DNA of 64,000 bases. Origin: Myroides odoratimimus. GTDB lineage: Bacteria; Bacteroidota; Bacteroidia; Flavobacteriales; Flavobacteriaceae. The notes below the pieces were generated by a model. It saw nothing but the letters and a program-made list of their open reading frames with translations, was not told the origin of the DNA and did not search any database. The stretch covers positions 25,333 through 89,332 of the forward strand of contig NZ_BCMQ01000014.1 of the NCBI RefSeq assembly GCF_001485415.1, in the 5' to 3' direction. The stretch's first letter is position 1, and each line of letters begins with the position of its first letter. Below, piece by piece: positions 45,903 to 55,451 of this stretch. The position numbers and the translations under genes are program-made.

Positions 45903-46128
45903 AATGAAGTCATCTTAACTTTTTAGTTTTGTAAAACTTCTTCAATACTATGACAATAAAAGTCCAAATTTAAAGGCTTTACAATCGTTTTTTGATTTTT
46001 TGGTAATGAGGTAAAAAGCAGAAAAAAGCGAGGTTTGGCAAAAGTAAGGTTACTAAAACGTTACTGTTAAACATTGGAAACAATCGTTCTAAAAAACTAT
46101 ATTTCAGTGTTTTGCATAGGTTTTCATA

Positions 46129-47427
46129 TTGTTTCGTGGCTCACATAGGTTTAACTTTATCATTAAGAATTGTGAGTATGGAAACGACAAAAAATCAACG
46201 TTTAAGGTTCTTTTCTACCTTAAAAAGAATGCCCCGAAGAAAAACGGAAAAGTTGTAATTATGTGCAGAGTTACCGTAAACGGTAAACAGTCTGCATTCA
46301 GCACAAAGTTGGATATTTCCGCAACTAATTGGGATTTGAAGTATGGCAGGGTTTTAGGCAAAAGCCGAGAAGCCCAAGAGGTAAACGGTAAACTTGATAA
46401 AATCCGTTTGGGTATCGAGGAATGTTATTCCAAAATCCTAAAGAACGAGGAAACGGTAAACAGCACTAAACTAAAAAATACCTTTCTCGGAATGGGAAGT
46501 GGAGAACTGACCTTTTTCAAATTCTACGAACAATTTATAGCAGACTTTGAAAAAAAGGTAAACAGCGGACTTCGGGTACAAGGCACAAACAGCAGGTACA
46601 AAACGCTTTTGAAGCACCTGCAGAATTTTGCCCTCGTCAAATACGGTTATACCGATATTACGTTTAACGACCTTACTTCCGAATTTGTACAGGATTTCGA
46701 CTACTATCTGCGGAACGATTTAAGTATCGGGCATAATACGATTTGGGTGTATATGATTGGTTTTACTACCCTTTGCCGATTGGCAATGAGCAGAAAGCAT
46801 CTTGCCTTTAATCCGTTCAGCGAGTACAAGAACACCAAAAAGGATAAGGACAGGGGTTATCTGTTGCGGAACGAGTTGGAACAGCTTGTAACGTTCAACT
46901 GCGAAAAAAAGAAAGACGAGTTGGTTAAAGACCTGTTTGTTTTCAGTTGCTTTACAGGACTTTCGTATTCGGATATAAAAGGACTTAAAAACAGTAATAT
47001 ACAAGAGTTCTTTGACGGCAATCAATGGATTATTGTACGTAGAAGAAAGACAGCCACATCGTCCAATGTAATGCTGTTGGATATTCCCAAAATAATTATA
47101 GAAAAATACGCAGGACTGTCAAAGGACGACAGGGTTTTCCCTGTTCCGTCCAACAGTTTCTGTAATGATAGACTAAAAGTAATTTCCCAACAAATTGACT
47201 GCCTTAAAGAAAAGAAAGTAACCTTTCATTTGGCACGCCATACGTTTGCTACCTTGTTTTTGAGTGAGGGTGTTCCTCTTGAAAGTTTGAGCAAAATGTT
47301 AGGACATAAGAACATTGCCACCACACAGATTTACGCCAAGATACTCAACGAGAAAGTCGGTAAGGATATGCAAAAGGTATCACATAAATTTAAAGGTTTG
47401 GAACGGTCTTTTGTTGCTCAACTTTGA
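46129..47427 (+). CDS. Tyrosine site-specific recombinase (Bacteroidota mobile-element integrase)
   Basis: Up to 432 residues. An N-terminal arm-type region (STFKVLFYLKKNAPKKNGK) is followed by a SAM-like core-binding domain (about 120-220) and the catalytic domain. FTGLSYSDIKGL has Ser where most relatives have the first catalytic Arg, as in IntDOT. HLARHTFA holds the second Arg, LGHKNIATTQ the late His and Tyr402 (IYAK) the nucleophile. The true start is uncertain: homology begins after about residue 20 and the ATG at 46177 is out of frame. Its DNA and that of the next gene are visibly richer in G and C than the rest, so they probably arrived together from another host. Confidence 0.88.
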   Translation: MFRGSHRFNFIIKNCEYGNDKKSTFKVLFYLKKNAPKKNGKVVIMCRVTVNGKQSAFSTKLDISATNWDLKYGRVLGKSREAQEVNGKLDKIRLGIEECYSKILKNEETVNSTKLKNTFLGMGSGELTFFKFYEQFIADFEKKVNSGLRVQGTNSRYKTLLKHLQNFALVKYGYTDITFNDLTSEFVQDFDYYLRNDLSIGHNTIWVYMIGFTTLCRLAMSRKHLAFNPFSEYKNTKKDKDRGYLLRNELEQLVTFNCEKKKDELVKDLFVFSCFTGLSYSDIKGLKNSNIQEFFDGNQWIIVRRRKTATSSNVMLLDIPKIIIEKYAGLSKDDRVFPVPSNSFCNDRLKVISQQIDCLKEKKVTFHLARHTFATLFLSEGVPLESLSKMLGHKNIATTQIYAKILNEKVGKDMQKVSHKFKGLERSFVAQL

Positions 47428-47522
47428 TAATAACGTCATTATTATACATTAAATTAGGTGTAATCAGAAGTAGCCGTATATTATAATTTGTACCTTTGTT
47501 AAATGTAGATGAATATTTAAGT

Positions 47523-48536
47523 ATGCTTATAAACCAATCCATTATAACAGATATAAAAGCCATTATAGCCCAATCAAAAGATAAGGCTATACGTGCCGTT
47601 GACCATCAGCGAACGCTGATGTATTGGCATATTGGCAAACGTATCTTTGAAGAAGAACAAGAGGGAAAAGAACGTGCAGATTATGGAACGTTTCTTATCA
47701 AATATCTTTCAGAACAACTGCAACCCGAGTTCGGAAGTGGTTTTTCCACAAGACAAATCAACCTTTACCGTCAGTTTTACCGCACATTTGAGAATGTGCA
47801 TACACTGTATGCACAATTGAGTTGGAGCCAATACAAGCTACTTTTAAGCGTTGACAGTCAGGATAAAAGAGAGTTTTATATTGCTGAAACAATAAAAAAT
47901 AATTGGACGGTGCGGCAATTGGAACGGCAGATTTACAGCAGTTTGTACGAACGGCTTTTGTTGAGCAATGATAAAGAAAGTGTTTTAGCGGTTGCCAAAA
48001 ATGAGAAACAGCCGTCTGATGCCAAAGAAATCATTAAAGACCCAATGTATTTGGAGTTTTTGGGCTTGAAAAGAGAAACATCTTATTATGAAAGAGATTT
48101 GGAAAGTGCCATTATTACACACTTACAGGAGTTCTTGTTGGAGTTAGGCAATGGATTTTCCTTTGTAGCAAGGCAGAAAAGAATACATATTGAGGGCGAT
48201 GAGTTCTTTGTGGACTTGGTATTTTACAACCGCATTTTGCAATGTTTTGTAATTATTGAAATCAAAACCACTAAACTAACTCATCAGGATATTGGGCAGT
48301 TACAAATGTATGTGAACTATTATGACAGGATAGAAAAACTGCCATACGAGAACCCTACCATTGGGATTTTGCTTTGTGCTAATAAAAATGATGCAGTAGT
48401 AAAATTTACATTACCAGAAAATCAAAAACAGATTATTGCAAGCCAATACGAACTTTACTTACCAAGCGAACAGCAATTATTGGAAGAAGTAAATAAGGAA
48501 TTGGAGAGTTTTGAAGAAAGGGAGGATAAAAAATAG
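47523..48536 (+). CDS. PDDEXK nuclease-domain protein, DUF1016/YhcG family
   Basis: 337 residues from the ATG at 47523. A TTG at 47496 is in frame but overlaps a -7 box TACCTTTG (47491-47498), so the ATG is preferred. The N-terminal DUF1016 helical domain includes HQRTLMYWHIGKRIFEEEQ and RQINLYRQFYRTF with LSWSQYKLLL; the C-terminal PDDEXK nuclease has DEFFVDLVFYNR and FVIIEIKT (catalytic D and ExK). These proteins are common on mobile DNA; their targets are not firmly known. The gene follows the integrase by about 95 bases and shares its base composition. Confidence 0.88.
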   Translation: MLINQSIITDIKAIIAQSKDKAIRAVDHQRTLMYWHIGKRIFEEEQEGKERADYGTFLIKYLSEQLQPEFGSGFSTRQINLYRQFYRTFENVHTLYAQLSWSQYKLLLSVDSQDKREFYIAETIKNNWTVRQLERQIYSSLYERLLLSNDKESVLAVAKNEKQPSDAKEIIKDPMYLEFLGLKRETSYYERDLESAIITHLQEFLLELGNGFSFVARQKRIHIEGDEFFVDLVFYNRILQCFVIIEIKTTKLTHQDIGQLQMYVNYYDRIEKLPYENPTIGILLCANKNDAVVKFTLPENQKQIIASQYELYLPSEQQLLEEVNKELESFEEREDKK

Positions 48537-48600
48537 ATGCTCTTTTGATTGAATAATACCAAGAGAATTTTAAATTATTAAAAAAAGATATAAATAGATG

Positions 48601-48965
48601 CTAAGTACACGACAAAAAACTAAAGCAATTGATATTTAAAGGGTTGTGTCCATTTTTAGAGAGTAATAATCTTGATAAGTAGTCAAGTCCAAGTTTAAAT
48701 ACACTAATAAGCCTATTGCCATGATTCTTGATTGTGATAGGCTTAATAGTGTCAATATAGTCCCCAATCTTATAGCACCATACAAAAGCAATCATCACTA
48801 ACATGACTAGTTTTTCAAGCCTATCGATTTTTTGTAAGTGTGTATCTTCTATATTAAATCCGCTAGACTTGAAGGCTTTAAATAGTGTTTCTATCTGCCA
48901 TCTTATTTTATAAGTATCTAAAGCTTTCTCTGGTTTATTAAACCCAATGACAATACAATAATCTA
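48601..48965 (-). pseudogene. IS4-family transposase, C-terminal fragment
   Basis: The minus strand reads FNKPEKALDTYKIRWQIETL, then FKAFKSSGFNIEDTHLQ, IDRLEKLVMLVMIAFVW and ends NINCFSFLSCT-stop, with the IS end CTAAGTACACGACAAAAA outside. YKIRWQIETLFKAFK is the YREK-like block of IS4 transposases. The N-terminal two thirds are missing; the break joins directly to a headless hipA. Confidence 0.85.
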
Positions 48966-48967
48966 TC

Positions 48968-49735
48968 TATGGAAATGAATTACGGTTGACAAATGAAATT
49001 GAAAGTGGTCATTATATTTTAAAACCTATATCAGATTTACCAAAAAATAGAGAATTTGCACCTGCAAACGAACATTTAACGATGCAAATTGCGAAACAAA
49101 TTTTTAAAATTAAGACAGCAGAAAATGTGTTAATCTTTTTTGAAGATGGAAGTCCAGGCTATCTTACAAAGCGTTTTGATTACGATGGAAATGGGAATAA
49201 ATTAGCTGTAGAAGATTTCGCTTCATTATTAGGAAAATCACCTGCAACAGATGGAGAGCAATACAAATATGAAGCAAATTATTTAGAGTTATTTGATGCA
49301 TTGAAAAGATATGTACCCGCATGGAAAGTAGAAGCACCTAAGTTGTTTACTTTAATCGTTTTCAATTATCTATTTTCTAATGGAGAGGCTCATTTAAAGA
49401 ATTTTTCATTGATAGAAACTCAACAAGGCGATTTTAAATTAAGTCCAGCTTATGATTTGCTAAATACTAAAATTCATATTCACAATGCTGACTTTGCATT
49501 AAAAGAAGCAATATTACCTAAATCAATCTCAAAAGGAAAAATCATCGATCAATTGATGGTATTGGGAGCTAAGGCAGGAATAACAGAAAAATTGATTGCT
49601 AAAGTTCTTCAAAATCTAACTTCGAAAGAAGAACAAGTGGTAGATTTAATCGAAAGATCATTCTTATCAGAGAAACTAAAACGTAATTATTTACAAGATT
49701 ATCAACGTCGATTGAAGAAATTAAGAAATGATTAA
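48968..49735 (+). pseudogene. HipA-family kinase, N-terminus lost to an IS insertion
   Basis: About 255 codons from the junction: YGNELRLTNEIESGHYILKP, then the HipA ATP-binding and catalytic part (PGYLTKRFD, NYLFSNGEAHLKNFSL, SPAYDLLNT). The N-terminal HipA domain and start codon are replaced by the IS4 fragment ending near 48965. TTG 48986 could start a truncated protein, but the nucleotide-binding beginning would be lacking. No hipB lies upstream. From 49736 to 49927 there is no gene. Confidence 0.8.
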
Positions 49736-49927
49736 TTTCAAATACAAATTTACAACTTGAATCCCCGTATACTTTTAAGCTAATACATCTTGTGCAATAG
49801 AATAATAGTTAATCGAACCTTAAAAAGTCATTTTAAGCTTAAGATTCCCTAATATTAGGTTGGTTATTGTATAAAACGCTTCTGTAAAAAAGAGCCAAAA
49901 AGATGATTTACATTTGTTGATCCTGTT

Positions 49928-51302
49928 TTAAAGCGTGAATTCAACTTTAAAATCAGGTTCATTTATCGCCAATACTTCCTCTCTATATTCTTGCTTTGGA
50001 TCAAAGAACAAAAATACAGGCGTGGTGATTTCTTTAAACTTATTACGTGTTTTATCTATAATCATTTCTTTTATTAATTCACGATCTATTTGATGTGCCA
50101 ATGCTGTGTCAACTTGATACATCTTCGCATAATGATTCCAGTTTTTTACTAAATCAAGTGCTTGATCTATGATTTTATTAGGATTGCGAATAGAATTTTG
50201 TTCGGCGATGGTTACTAAATCTTTGCGTTCAAAATCTTTGCGTTTTCCGTTGATACTCAAGTTGTGTTGGCTCACCCACATACTATCTGGACGATAGGCA
50301 AAACAAATATCATAGGCGGGGGCTAATTTCCATTTTCCTTGAGCATCCATTAAGAATGCAAAATTCTTGGTGTGATCATCACAATTACGTGCTACTACAT
50401 TAAACACCATACGTTTAAACATTTGTTCTGCCTCTGCATAGGTTAAGCGCAATAAACGCATGGTTTGAAATACTTGTTCGTAGCTATATGATGTGATATT
50501 TGCAAAATCGTAATGTTGCAAGGCACATAAGGTTTGTGTATGTACTTTTTGATTTCCACCCACACGGTCAAAACGTTTGGTCATAAAATGAACGCGTTTG
50601 TTTTCTTCAATCAAACGTGATTCTGTCATTTCAATCCCAAAATCTGTCGCCATTTTATAATAAGCCATTTCTACACGACCGTAACTTTTTGAAACACCAA
50701 ATTGGACATCGCTGATTTCATCAAACTTGATTAACCAATGTTCGAAACCATCTTCGGCTAGTGTTTGCCCGGATTTTACTTTTCCCGTTTTCTTATTGTA
50801 TGCTATAATTGCTTTAGGGCGAGCCCCTCCTGCAGAAGTTCCCATTTTAAGCACATCTAACATCACATCTTCCATATTGTGTTGAGTACTAATATGTAAT
50901 TCTTCTTTTTTTTTCTAATAACGCTTTAGTGGTTTCTATTAAATCCGATAACTCTAAGTCGTAAGACGTAGATTCTTTTCCTATAACCGGCTCAAATTCT
51001 AAGGCGCCCATTCCTCTTTTTCCGATAAAACATAATAACTCTACCGGATTTAAACTGTTGTCTGGTCGACCTTGACGTGCTAACCAAGCATTGATTAATT
51101 CCTTACCGTAGCGATCGGGTAATGCATCGGCTAATAAACCTGGCATTCCTTTGAAAGTATCATTATCCCTAAATTCGGGAAAATTATAAATACGGTTTTT
51201 GTTGGGCATTTTAATGGGAGCAATGGGCAGCTCCTCCAACTTGAATTGAGGATCATACTCAAAGCTTGCCAACCCTCTGTTCGGATCCCAAACGTTTGCC
51301 AT
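49928..51302 (-). pseudogene. hipA: HipA-family kinase gene split by a frameshift in an A9 run (possibly phase-variable)
   Basis: Two frames form one HipA. The first (51302-50889, MANVWDPNRGLASFEYDP ... TKALLEKK) is the N-terminal domain; the second (from about 50900 down to 49928) continues without loss: EELHISTQHNMEDVMLDVL, GTSAGGARPKAIIAYN (Gly-rich loop), MTKRFDR, NVVARNCDDHTKNFAF (catalytic), LAPAYDICFAY. They are separated only by a run of nine T (50906-50914; A on the coding strand). Eight would restore one frame of about 457 codons. The gene follows an XRE antitoxin gene by 21 bases. It could be disabled or switched by slippage. Confidence 0.8.
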
Positions 51303-51323
51303 ATATGTTAATAAATGCAGTTG

Positions 51324-51671
51324 TTACCATCCTAAATCTGAATTGTCTTGTTGTTGGTTAGGTGCTTTTGATGCTCTTTGTCGTTTTTGCTTTTCGCCTT
51401 TAGCTAATTCTATTGGGCTGAGTTCTTCTAGCACATCAAAACTATTTAAAACATACAAAGCATTTAAAATACGTAAGATTTTGATGAGATTAATCAACGA
51501 AATATTTTCACCACGCTCTAGCAAACTCAAGGTAGTACGACTAATAGCCGCTTGTTGGGCTAAGTCTTCTTGCGTCAGATTTTCTTTGATTCGCGTTTGC
51601 TGAATAAAAAATCCTAGTTTTTGTAAAATAGCTTTATCTGATAAAGCAGTAATGTCTATTATATCGTTCAT
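51324..51671 (-). CDS. hipB: HipB-like XRE antitoxin/repressor
   Basis: 115 residues from the ATG at 51671 (MNDIIDITALSDKAIL). XRE HTH at about 16-72 (LGFFIQQTRIKENLTQEDLAQQAAISRTTLSLLERGE) and a polar, Gln-rich tail (KQKRQRASKAPNQQQDN). It is upstream of the frameshifted hipA and so should be its antitoxin and repressor. If HipA is off, the antitoxin alone may still be made. Confidence 0.85.
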   Translation of the reverse strand: MNDIIDITALSDKAILQKLGFFIQQTRIKENLTQEDLAQQAAISRTTLSLLERGENISLINLIKILRILNALYVLNSFDVLEELSPIELAKGEKQKRQRASKAPNQQQDNSDLGW

Positions 51672-51883
51672 AAAGTACAAATAATCCTATTAATGAATTA
51701 TATTCTATACAATGAGAAATGTTACTTTCACTATATAGCTAATGTACAAAAAAAACGCATAAACCAAACAAAAATCAGTTTATGCGTTAAATATTGTGCA
51801 ATAAATAGCGTCCTAAACGTTTAAAAAAGGCATAAAAAGGATCCACCTAAGCAAGTACACCTTGTGCAGTCTAAAAATCATTC

Positions 51884-52164
51884 TACTGAGTCTGTAATTA
51901 ACTTCTTATAATTATGCGGATATAGGTCTGTAATATTCTTGTGGTTGATGGATTGAATATTTTCAAGAACATATTTAAGCCATTGATAAGGGTTAACATC
52001 ATGCTTTTTACTTCAATGATATATACCAATTACAAAGATTGGCTAATAAATAGAGAGAGAATTATAATTTTAATCATCCTCATAAAGTATTAGGAAATAA
52101 ATCTCCTAAAGAATATAATCGAGTAGGAGGCTGAAGAAATAATCTTCAGCCTCCTACTCGATTA
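51884..52164. mobile_element. IS66 and IS3 remnants with a long hairpin
   Basis: On the minus strand, 52013-51884 reads NPYQWLKYVLENIQSINHKN and then LYPHNYKKLI, the end of an IS66-type transposase. On the plus strand, 52054-52134 reads RENYNFNHPHKVLGNKSPKEY and ends NRVGG-stop, the end of an IS3-type OrfB. The stop overlaps a hairpin with an approximately 20-base perfect stem (52116-52164, arms TAATCGAGTAGGAGG / CCTCCTACTCGATTA), probably a terminator or IS end. The rest of 51681-52245 shows no gene. Confidence 0.7.
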
Positions 52165-52245
52165 TTTACTTATCGCTTTTCAAGGCTCAATTAACTCCCG
52201 ATGGCTCAGATTTACAATCCGTAACAACAAAAAAAGATAAAATAG

Positions 52246-52308
52246 CACTCATATAGTGCATTTATTTAAAATAAATGCACTATGTGAGTGCATTTATACT
52301 TATATTTG
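52246..52308 (+). promoter_or_regulatory. Promoter with large palindromic operator for the AAA ATPase gene
   Basis: CACTCATATAGTGCATTTAT (52246-52265) mirrors ATAAATGCACTATGTGAGTG (52271-52290) with one mismatch. It is followed by TATATTTG (52301-52308), an exact -7 box; a third GTGCATTTAT lies at 52288-52297. The ATG is 17 bases beyond. Binding here would block the promoter. Confidence 0.65.
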
Positions 52309-52324
52309 TAATAAAATAAACAGT

Positions 52325-53494
52325 ATGGAACGGTTATTTGAGTATTCAAACAAGTTAATCAATGAGGCTAACACAGATTTCTTTCGCTACATATATAATC
52401 AAATCAATTGGGAAAATCGAATGATAGGTCTAATTGGTCCCCGTGGTGTAGGTAAGACTACTCTTGTCCTGCAATATATCAAACAGAATTTAAGTCCTAC
52501 AGAAACACTTTACATTACCGCAGAGGACTTTTATTTTGTGGATAATAAAATCATTAAGTTAGTTGATACCTTTGTCAAGTTTGGAGGCAAGTATTTATTT
52601 ATTGATGAAATTCATAAATACCCTGATTGGGCAAAAGACCTCAAACTGATTTATGATTACCATAAAAATTTAAAAGTTGTATTTACGGGCTCATCTGTAC
52701 TTGATATTAAAAAGGGAGCTTCTGATTTAAGTCGTAGAGCTATTATCTATAATATGCAAGGTTTGTCTTTTCGAGAGTATCTGAAACTATTTCATAACAT
52801 TTCTGCTAAAACATACACATTACAAGAAGTACTACAGCATAAGGTTAATATTCCAGAGATAGAAAGGCCTTTATTATACTATACTGATTACTTAAAGAAA
52901 GGTTATTATCCTTTTGCCTTAGAACAAGACTTTGATATTCGTTTGGCTCAGATAATTAATCAGACTTTAGAGAATGATATTCCAATGTATGCTAATATGA
53001 ATGTGGCTACAGGTAGAAAATTAAAACAATTATTAGCTATCGTTTCTCAAAGTGCTCCTTTTAAACCTAATATGAGTAAAATAGCTGAAATGCTATCTGT
53101 AAGTAGAAATAATATTGCTGACTATTGTCTATACATTGAAGAAGCTGGGCTAATCACTCAACTACGTAACAATACTGGGGGAATTAGAGGATTAGGCAAG
53201 GTAGATAAAATCTATCTAGACAATACCAATTTGATTTACAACCTAGCAAGTGATTCTTCAAATATTGGAAATATTCGTGAAACATTCTTCTTAAATCAGA
53301 CACGAGTAAAACATAATGTTATATCTTCTGCTGACTCAGATTTCTTAATTGAGAATATAACCTTTGAAATAGGAGGCAAAAACAAAAGCCAAAAACAAAT
53401 TAAAAATATTGAGAACAGTTATGTTGTAAAAGATGATATAGAAACTGGCTTTCTGAATGTTATTCCTTTATGGCAATTTGGATTATTGTATTAA
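52325..53494 (+). CDS. AAA-family ATPase with DUF4143-type C-terminus
   Basis: 389 residues from ATG 52325 (MERLFEYSNKLINEA); a longer frame back to 52256 runs through the operator and is unlikely. The AAA_14 domain has Walker A GPRGVGKTT (about 38-46), Walker B KYLFIDEIHK (about 92-101), sensor VVFTGSS and the arginine region. The C-terminal DUF4143 part includes ISQSAPFKPNMSKIAEMLSVSRNNIADYCLYIEEAGLI, a winged helix. Such ATPases are often on mobile DNA and are thought to be linked to toxin or nuclease functions, but no substrate is established. Monocistronic, followed by a long hairpin at 53533. Confidence 0.88.
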   Translation: MERLFEYSNKLINEANTDFFRYIYNQINWENRMIGLIGPRGVGKTTLVLQYIKQNLSPTETLYITAEDFYFVDNKIIKLVDTFVKFGGKYLFIDEIHKYPDWAKDLKLIYDYHKNLKVVFTGSSVLDIKKGASDLSRRAIIYNMQGLSFREYLKLFHNISAKTYTLQEVLQHKVNIPEIERPLLYYTDYLKKGYYPFALEQDFDIRLAQIINQTLENDIPMYANMNVATGRKLKQLLAIVSQSAPFKPNMSKIAEMLSVSRNNIADYCLYIEEAGLITQLRNNTGGIRGLGKVDKIYLDNTNLIYNLASDSSNIGNIRETFFLNQTRVKHNVISSADSDFLIENITFEIGGKNKSQKQIKNIENSYVVKDDIETGFLNVIPLWQFGLLY

Positions 53495-53532
53495 TTTTTT
53501 TGTGCTTTTGTTGTTTACGGATGTGATCAGCA

Positions 53533-53574
53533 CACAATCATATGGGCGTAACACCTTACGCCTATATGATTGTG
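53533..53574. terminator. Long hairpin between AAA ATPase and AbiE remnants
   Basis: CACAATCA (53533-53540) and GGCGTAA (53544-53550) pair with TTACGCC (53556-53562) and TGATTGTG (53567-53574). No T-run follows, so it is assigned as a terminator mainly by its place between convergent genes. Confidence 0.5.
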
Positions 53575-53578
53575 GATG

Positions 53579-54014
53579 TTATCTGTGTGACACGGTTGAT
53601 AAATCGTCTCTACATTGACGTGCTGTGTGCTTAATTTCATATAAATTCGGATCTACTCCCAACTCAGTTAATTGATGTATTAACTCTTCTCTAAATTCAT
53701 TAATAATAAATCCTCCAGAAGCTTTTCTAAGTTTTTTAATTTGTGTTTTAGAATCAAGCTTACCAAACCCCAGCAAACGCTGGTCAATAATCAAATCAAT
53801 ATCTTCTGAAAATCACTGTATTAAATTATAAGCCCTTACTCAGAGAAGTTCCTCCTTTAAATATAATAGAATCTGCATACTTAGATTGAAATATTGCCTT
53901 TAAAAGAATACAAACCCACCAATCTTTCTCTATTACAAAAGCTGGTAGTCCATAAACAACTTCAGCTTTTTTTAGTACAGCAACTCTTTGTTCTTCAGAT
54001 AAATTAATCCACAT
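53579..54014 (-). pseudogene. AbiEii-type nucleotidyltransferase toxin, decayed
   Basis: From ATG 54014: MWINLSEEQRVAVLKKAEVV, then EKDWWVCILLKAIF and IIFKGGTSLSKG, the AbiEii start with the nucleotidyltransferase GGTSLSK motif. One base too many then closes the frame; a second frame has an in-frame stop followed by FSEDIDLIIDQRLLGFGK (the catalytic DxD). The C-terminal half is missing after about 53590. Dead on three counts. Confidence 0.85.
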
Positions 54015-54620
54015 ACTCCTGTTTATAATAAAGTTTTTTAATTTCTTTTTGAATCCAAACCGGAGCAAATTTCAATTGAGATTCTACCACTTGTTGATCT
54101 ATTTTATCAACAGCTAATTTAATCGCATTTAAAAAAGAATCCGTAATTTCTCTTTGCCCCTTCTCTTTAAAAGCCTGTACTACTAAATGTAACAGATCAT
54201 CTTTTATCATAAGGTTTTTAGGGACAGTTCTCTTAAAATTAATCTTCCTATTTCCAACCTTAATTTCTCTTTGAGATCCTTTAGTCAAATAAACAGTCTT
54301 TAAGGGGTCTGGGTTGTTAATCCTAATAGATACAACGCTAATACACTAGTTGGCGCTATAGGCACCTTATCTCTTTTTGCAATCTCATTTGCAATTTCCT
54401 CTATACTAGGATAAATTGTTCCTAATAAAGAATCTTGCTTTGGTTTTATATAAATACCATAGGTTAATCGTTCAATAAGGTTTTCTTTTTCTAAACTAGA
54501 GAGTGTTTGTCAAATATTGTCAGCTGTACCATATTTAACAAAATCATTAGCGAAAAAAATTTCTCCACGCTTAGATTTAGAAATCTTATCTACTATCTGA
54601 TTACTAATAGATTCATTCAT
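54004..54620 (-). pseudogene. AbiEi/DUF6088 antitoxin, decayed
   Basis: From ATG 54620: MNESISNQIVDKISKSKRGE, the DUF6088 start, then YGTADNI followed by a stop, QTLSSLEKENLIERLTYGIY, and PTSVLALYLLGL. A frame break near 54290 is followed by KGSQREIKVGNRKINFKR to QEYVD-stop at 54004. One nonsense codon and one frame change prevent expression. The end overlaps the toxin start by 11 bases, as in functional AbiE pairs. Confidence 0.8.
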
Positions 54621-54821
54621 AAAAAAGATTTACATTTGTCACAAATTTAATCAAATCCTTCCGCAGGTCAATCACCCTTCTAATAAGCCTTTCCAAACAG
54701 TAAAGCCTTTGTTGTCATTTGAATAATCGTGGACAATTCCTAAAAAAGTAATAGGATTAGTATCTAAATAGACCATTTGAAGGAAAAAACGCTTTATTTA
54801 ATTCATAAAATACCACCTATC

Positions 54822-54909
54822 GGGTATAAAATATTGAATACCCACACAAACTATACCCGAAGGGGTATTATTCCATTTTTTTATGTATATTTATACCTGA
54901 AAAGGTATA
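54822..54909 (+). promoter_or_regulatory. Operator array upstream of hipBST
   Basis: Three inverted repeats share the arms TATACCn / nGGTATA: GGGTAT-N10-ATACCC (54822-54843), ATACCCGAAGGGGTAT (54853-54868) and TATACCTGAAAAGGTATA (54892-54909). The last lies three bases before the hipB ATG. They are likely HipB binding sites giving autoregulation. Confidence 0.7.
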
Positions 54910-54912
54910 GAT

Positions 54913-55116
54913 ATGGATTCGATACAAGTATTTGTAAAGCAAAAGCGAAAAGAATTAAAGCTTACGCAAGAAGATTTAGCCCTAAATGCTGGTGTAGGCT
55001 TGCGTTTTGTACGTGATTTAGAACAAGGTAAAAAAACACTCCGTTTAGACAAAGTAAACGATGTGTTAGCTTTATTTGGTAAAGAAGTTGGTGTAATTGA
55101 TCAAACTAGAGAATAA
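54913..55116 (+). CDS. hipB: HipB-like antitoxin/repressor of a tripartite HipBST system
   Basis: 67 residues, almost wholly an XRE HTH (FVKQKRKELKLTQEDLALNAGVGLRFVRDLEQGKK, about 6-42). It is first of three tightly packed genes; its stop overlaps the hipS start (TAATGG). It should bind the TATACC operators just upstream. Short HipB proteins of this size are usual in HipBST loci. Confidence 0.88.
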   Translation: MDSIQVFVKQKRKELKLTQEDLALNAGVGLRFVRDLEQGKKTLRLDKVNDVLALFGKEVGVIDQTRE

Positions 55117-55451
55117 TGGCACGACAAGCTAAAATATACTTTCAAGATCAGTTAGCTGGTTATCTCCTGGAAGGAGATGATGGATATTCCTTTTACTATA
55201 ATCAAGATTATCTAAGAACACCTCATCCGCATCCAATTAGCCTAACGCTCCCCCTATCTGAAGAAACCTATCATAGCAATGTACTCTTTCCTTTTTTCGA
55301 TGGGTTAATTCCTGAAGGATGGCTATTAGATATCGGAGAAAAACATTGGAAGCTCAATCCCCGAGATCGATTTGAATTATTAATCAACTTATGTAGAGAC
55401 ACTATTGGAGCGGTCTCAATTTATCCGATGGAGGCGGCAAATCATGAATAA
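55116..55451 (+). CDS. hipS: HipS-like protein (stand-alone HipA N-terminal domain)
   Basis: 111 residues corresponding to the N-terminal subdomain of HipA: IYFQDQLAGYLLEGDDGYSF, ISLTLPLSEETY, FPFFDGLIPEGWLLD. In the E. coli HipBST system this separate piece is the antitoxin that neutralises HipT. Here it is not a fragment from damage: the frame is complete and its end overlaps the next gene by eight bases with its own ATG, a normal operon junction. Confidence 0.85.
   Translation: MARQAKIYFQDQLAGYLLEGDDGYSFYYNQDYLRTPHPHPISLTLPLSEETYHSNVLFPFFDGLIPEGWLLDIGEKHWKLNPRDRFELLINLCRDTIGAVSIYPMEAANHE

Noticed and set aside
54777..55016. 79-residue rightward frame before hipB
   Set aside because: It overlaps the hipB operators and hipB itself in another frame; the XRE frame is clearly the real gene.
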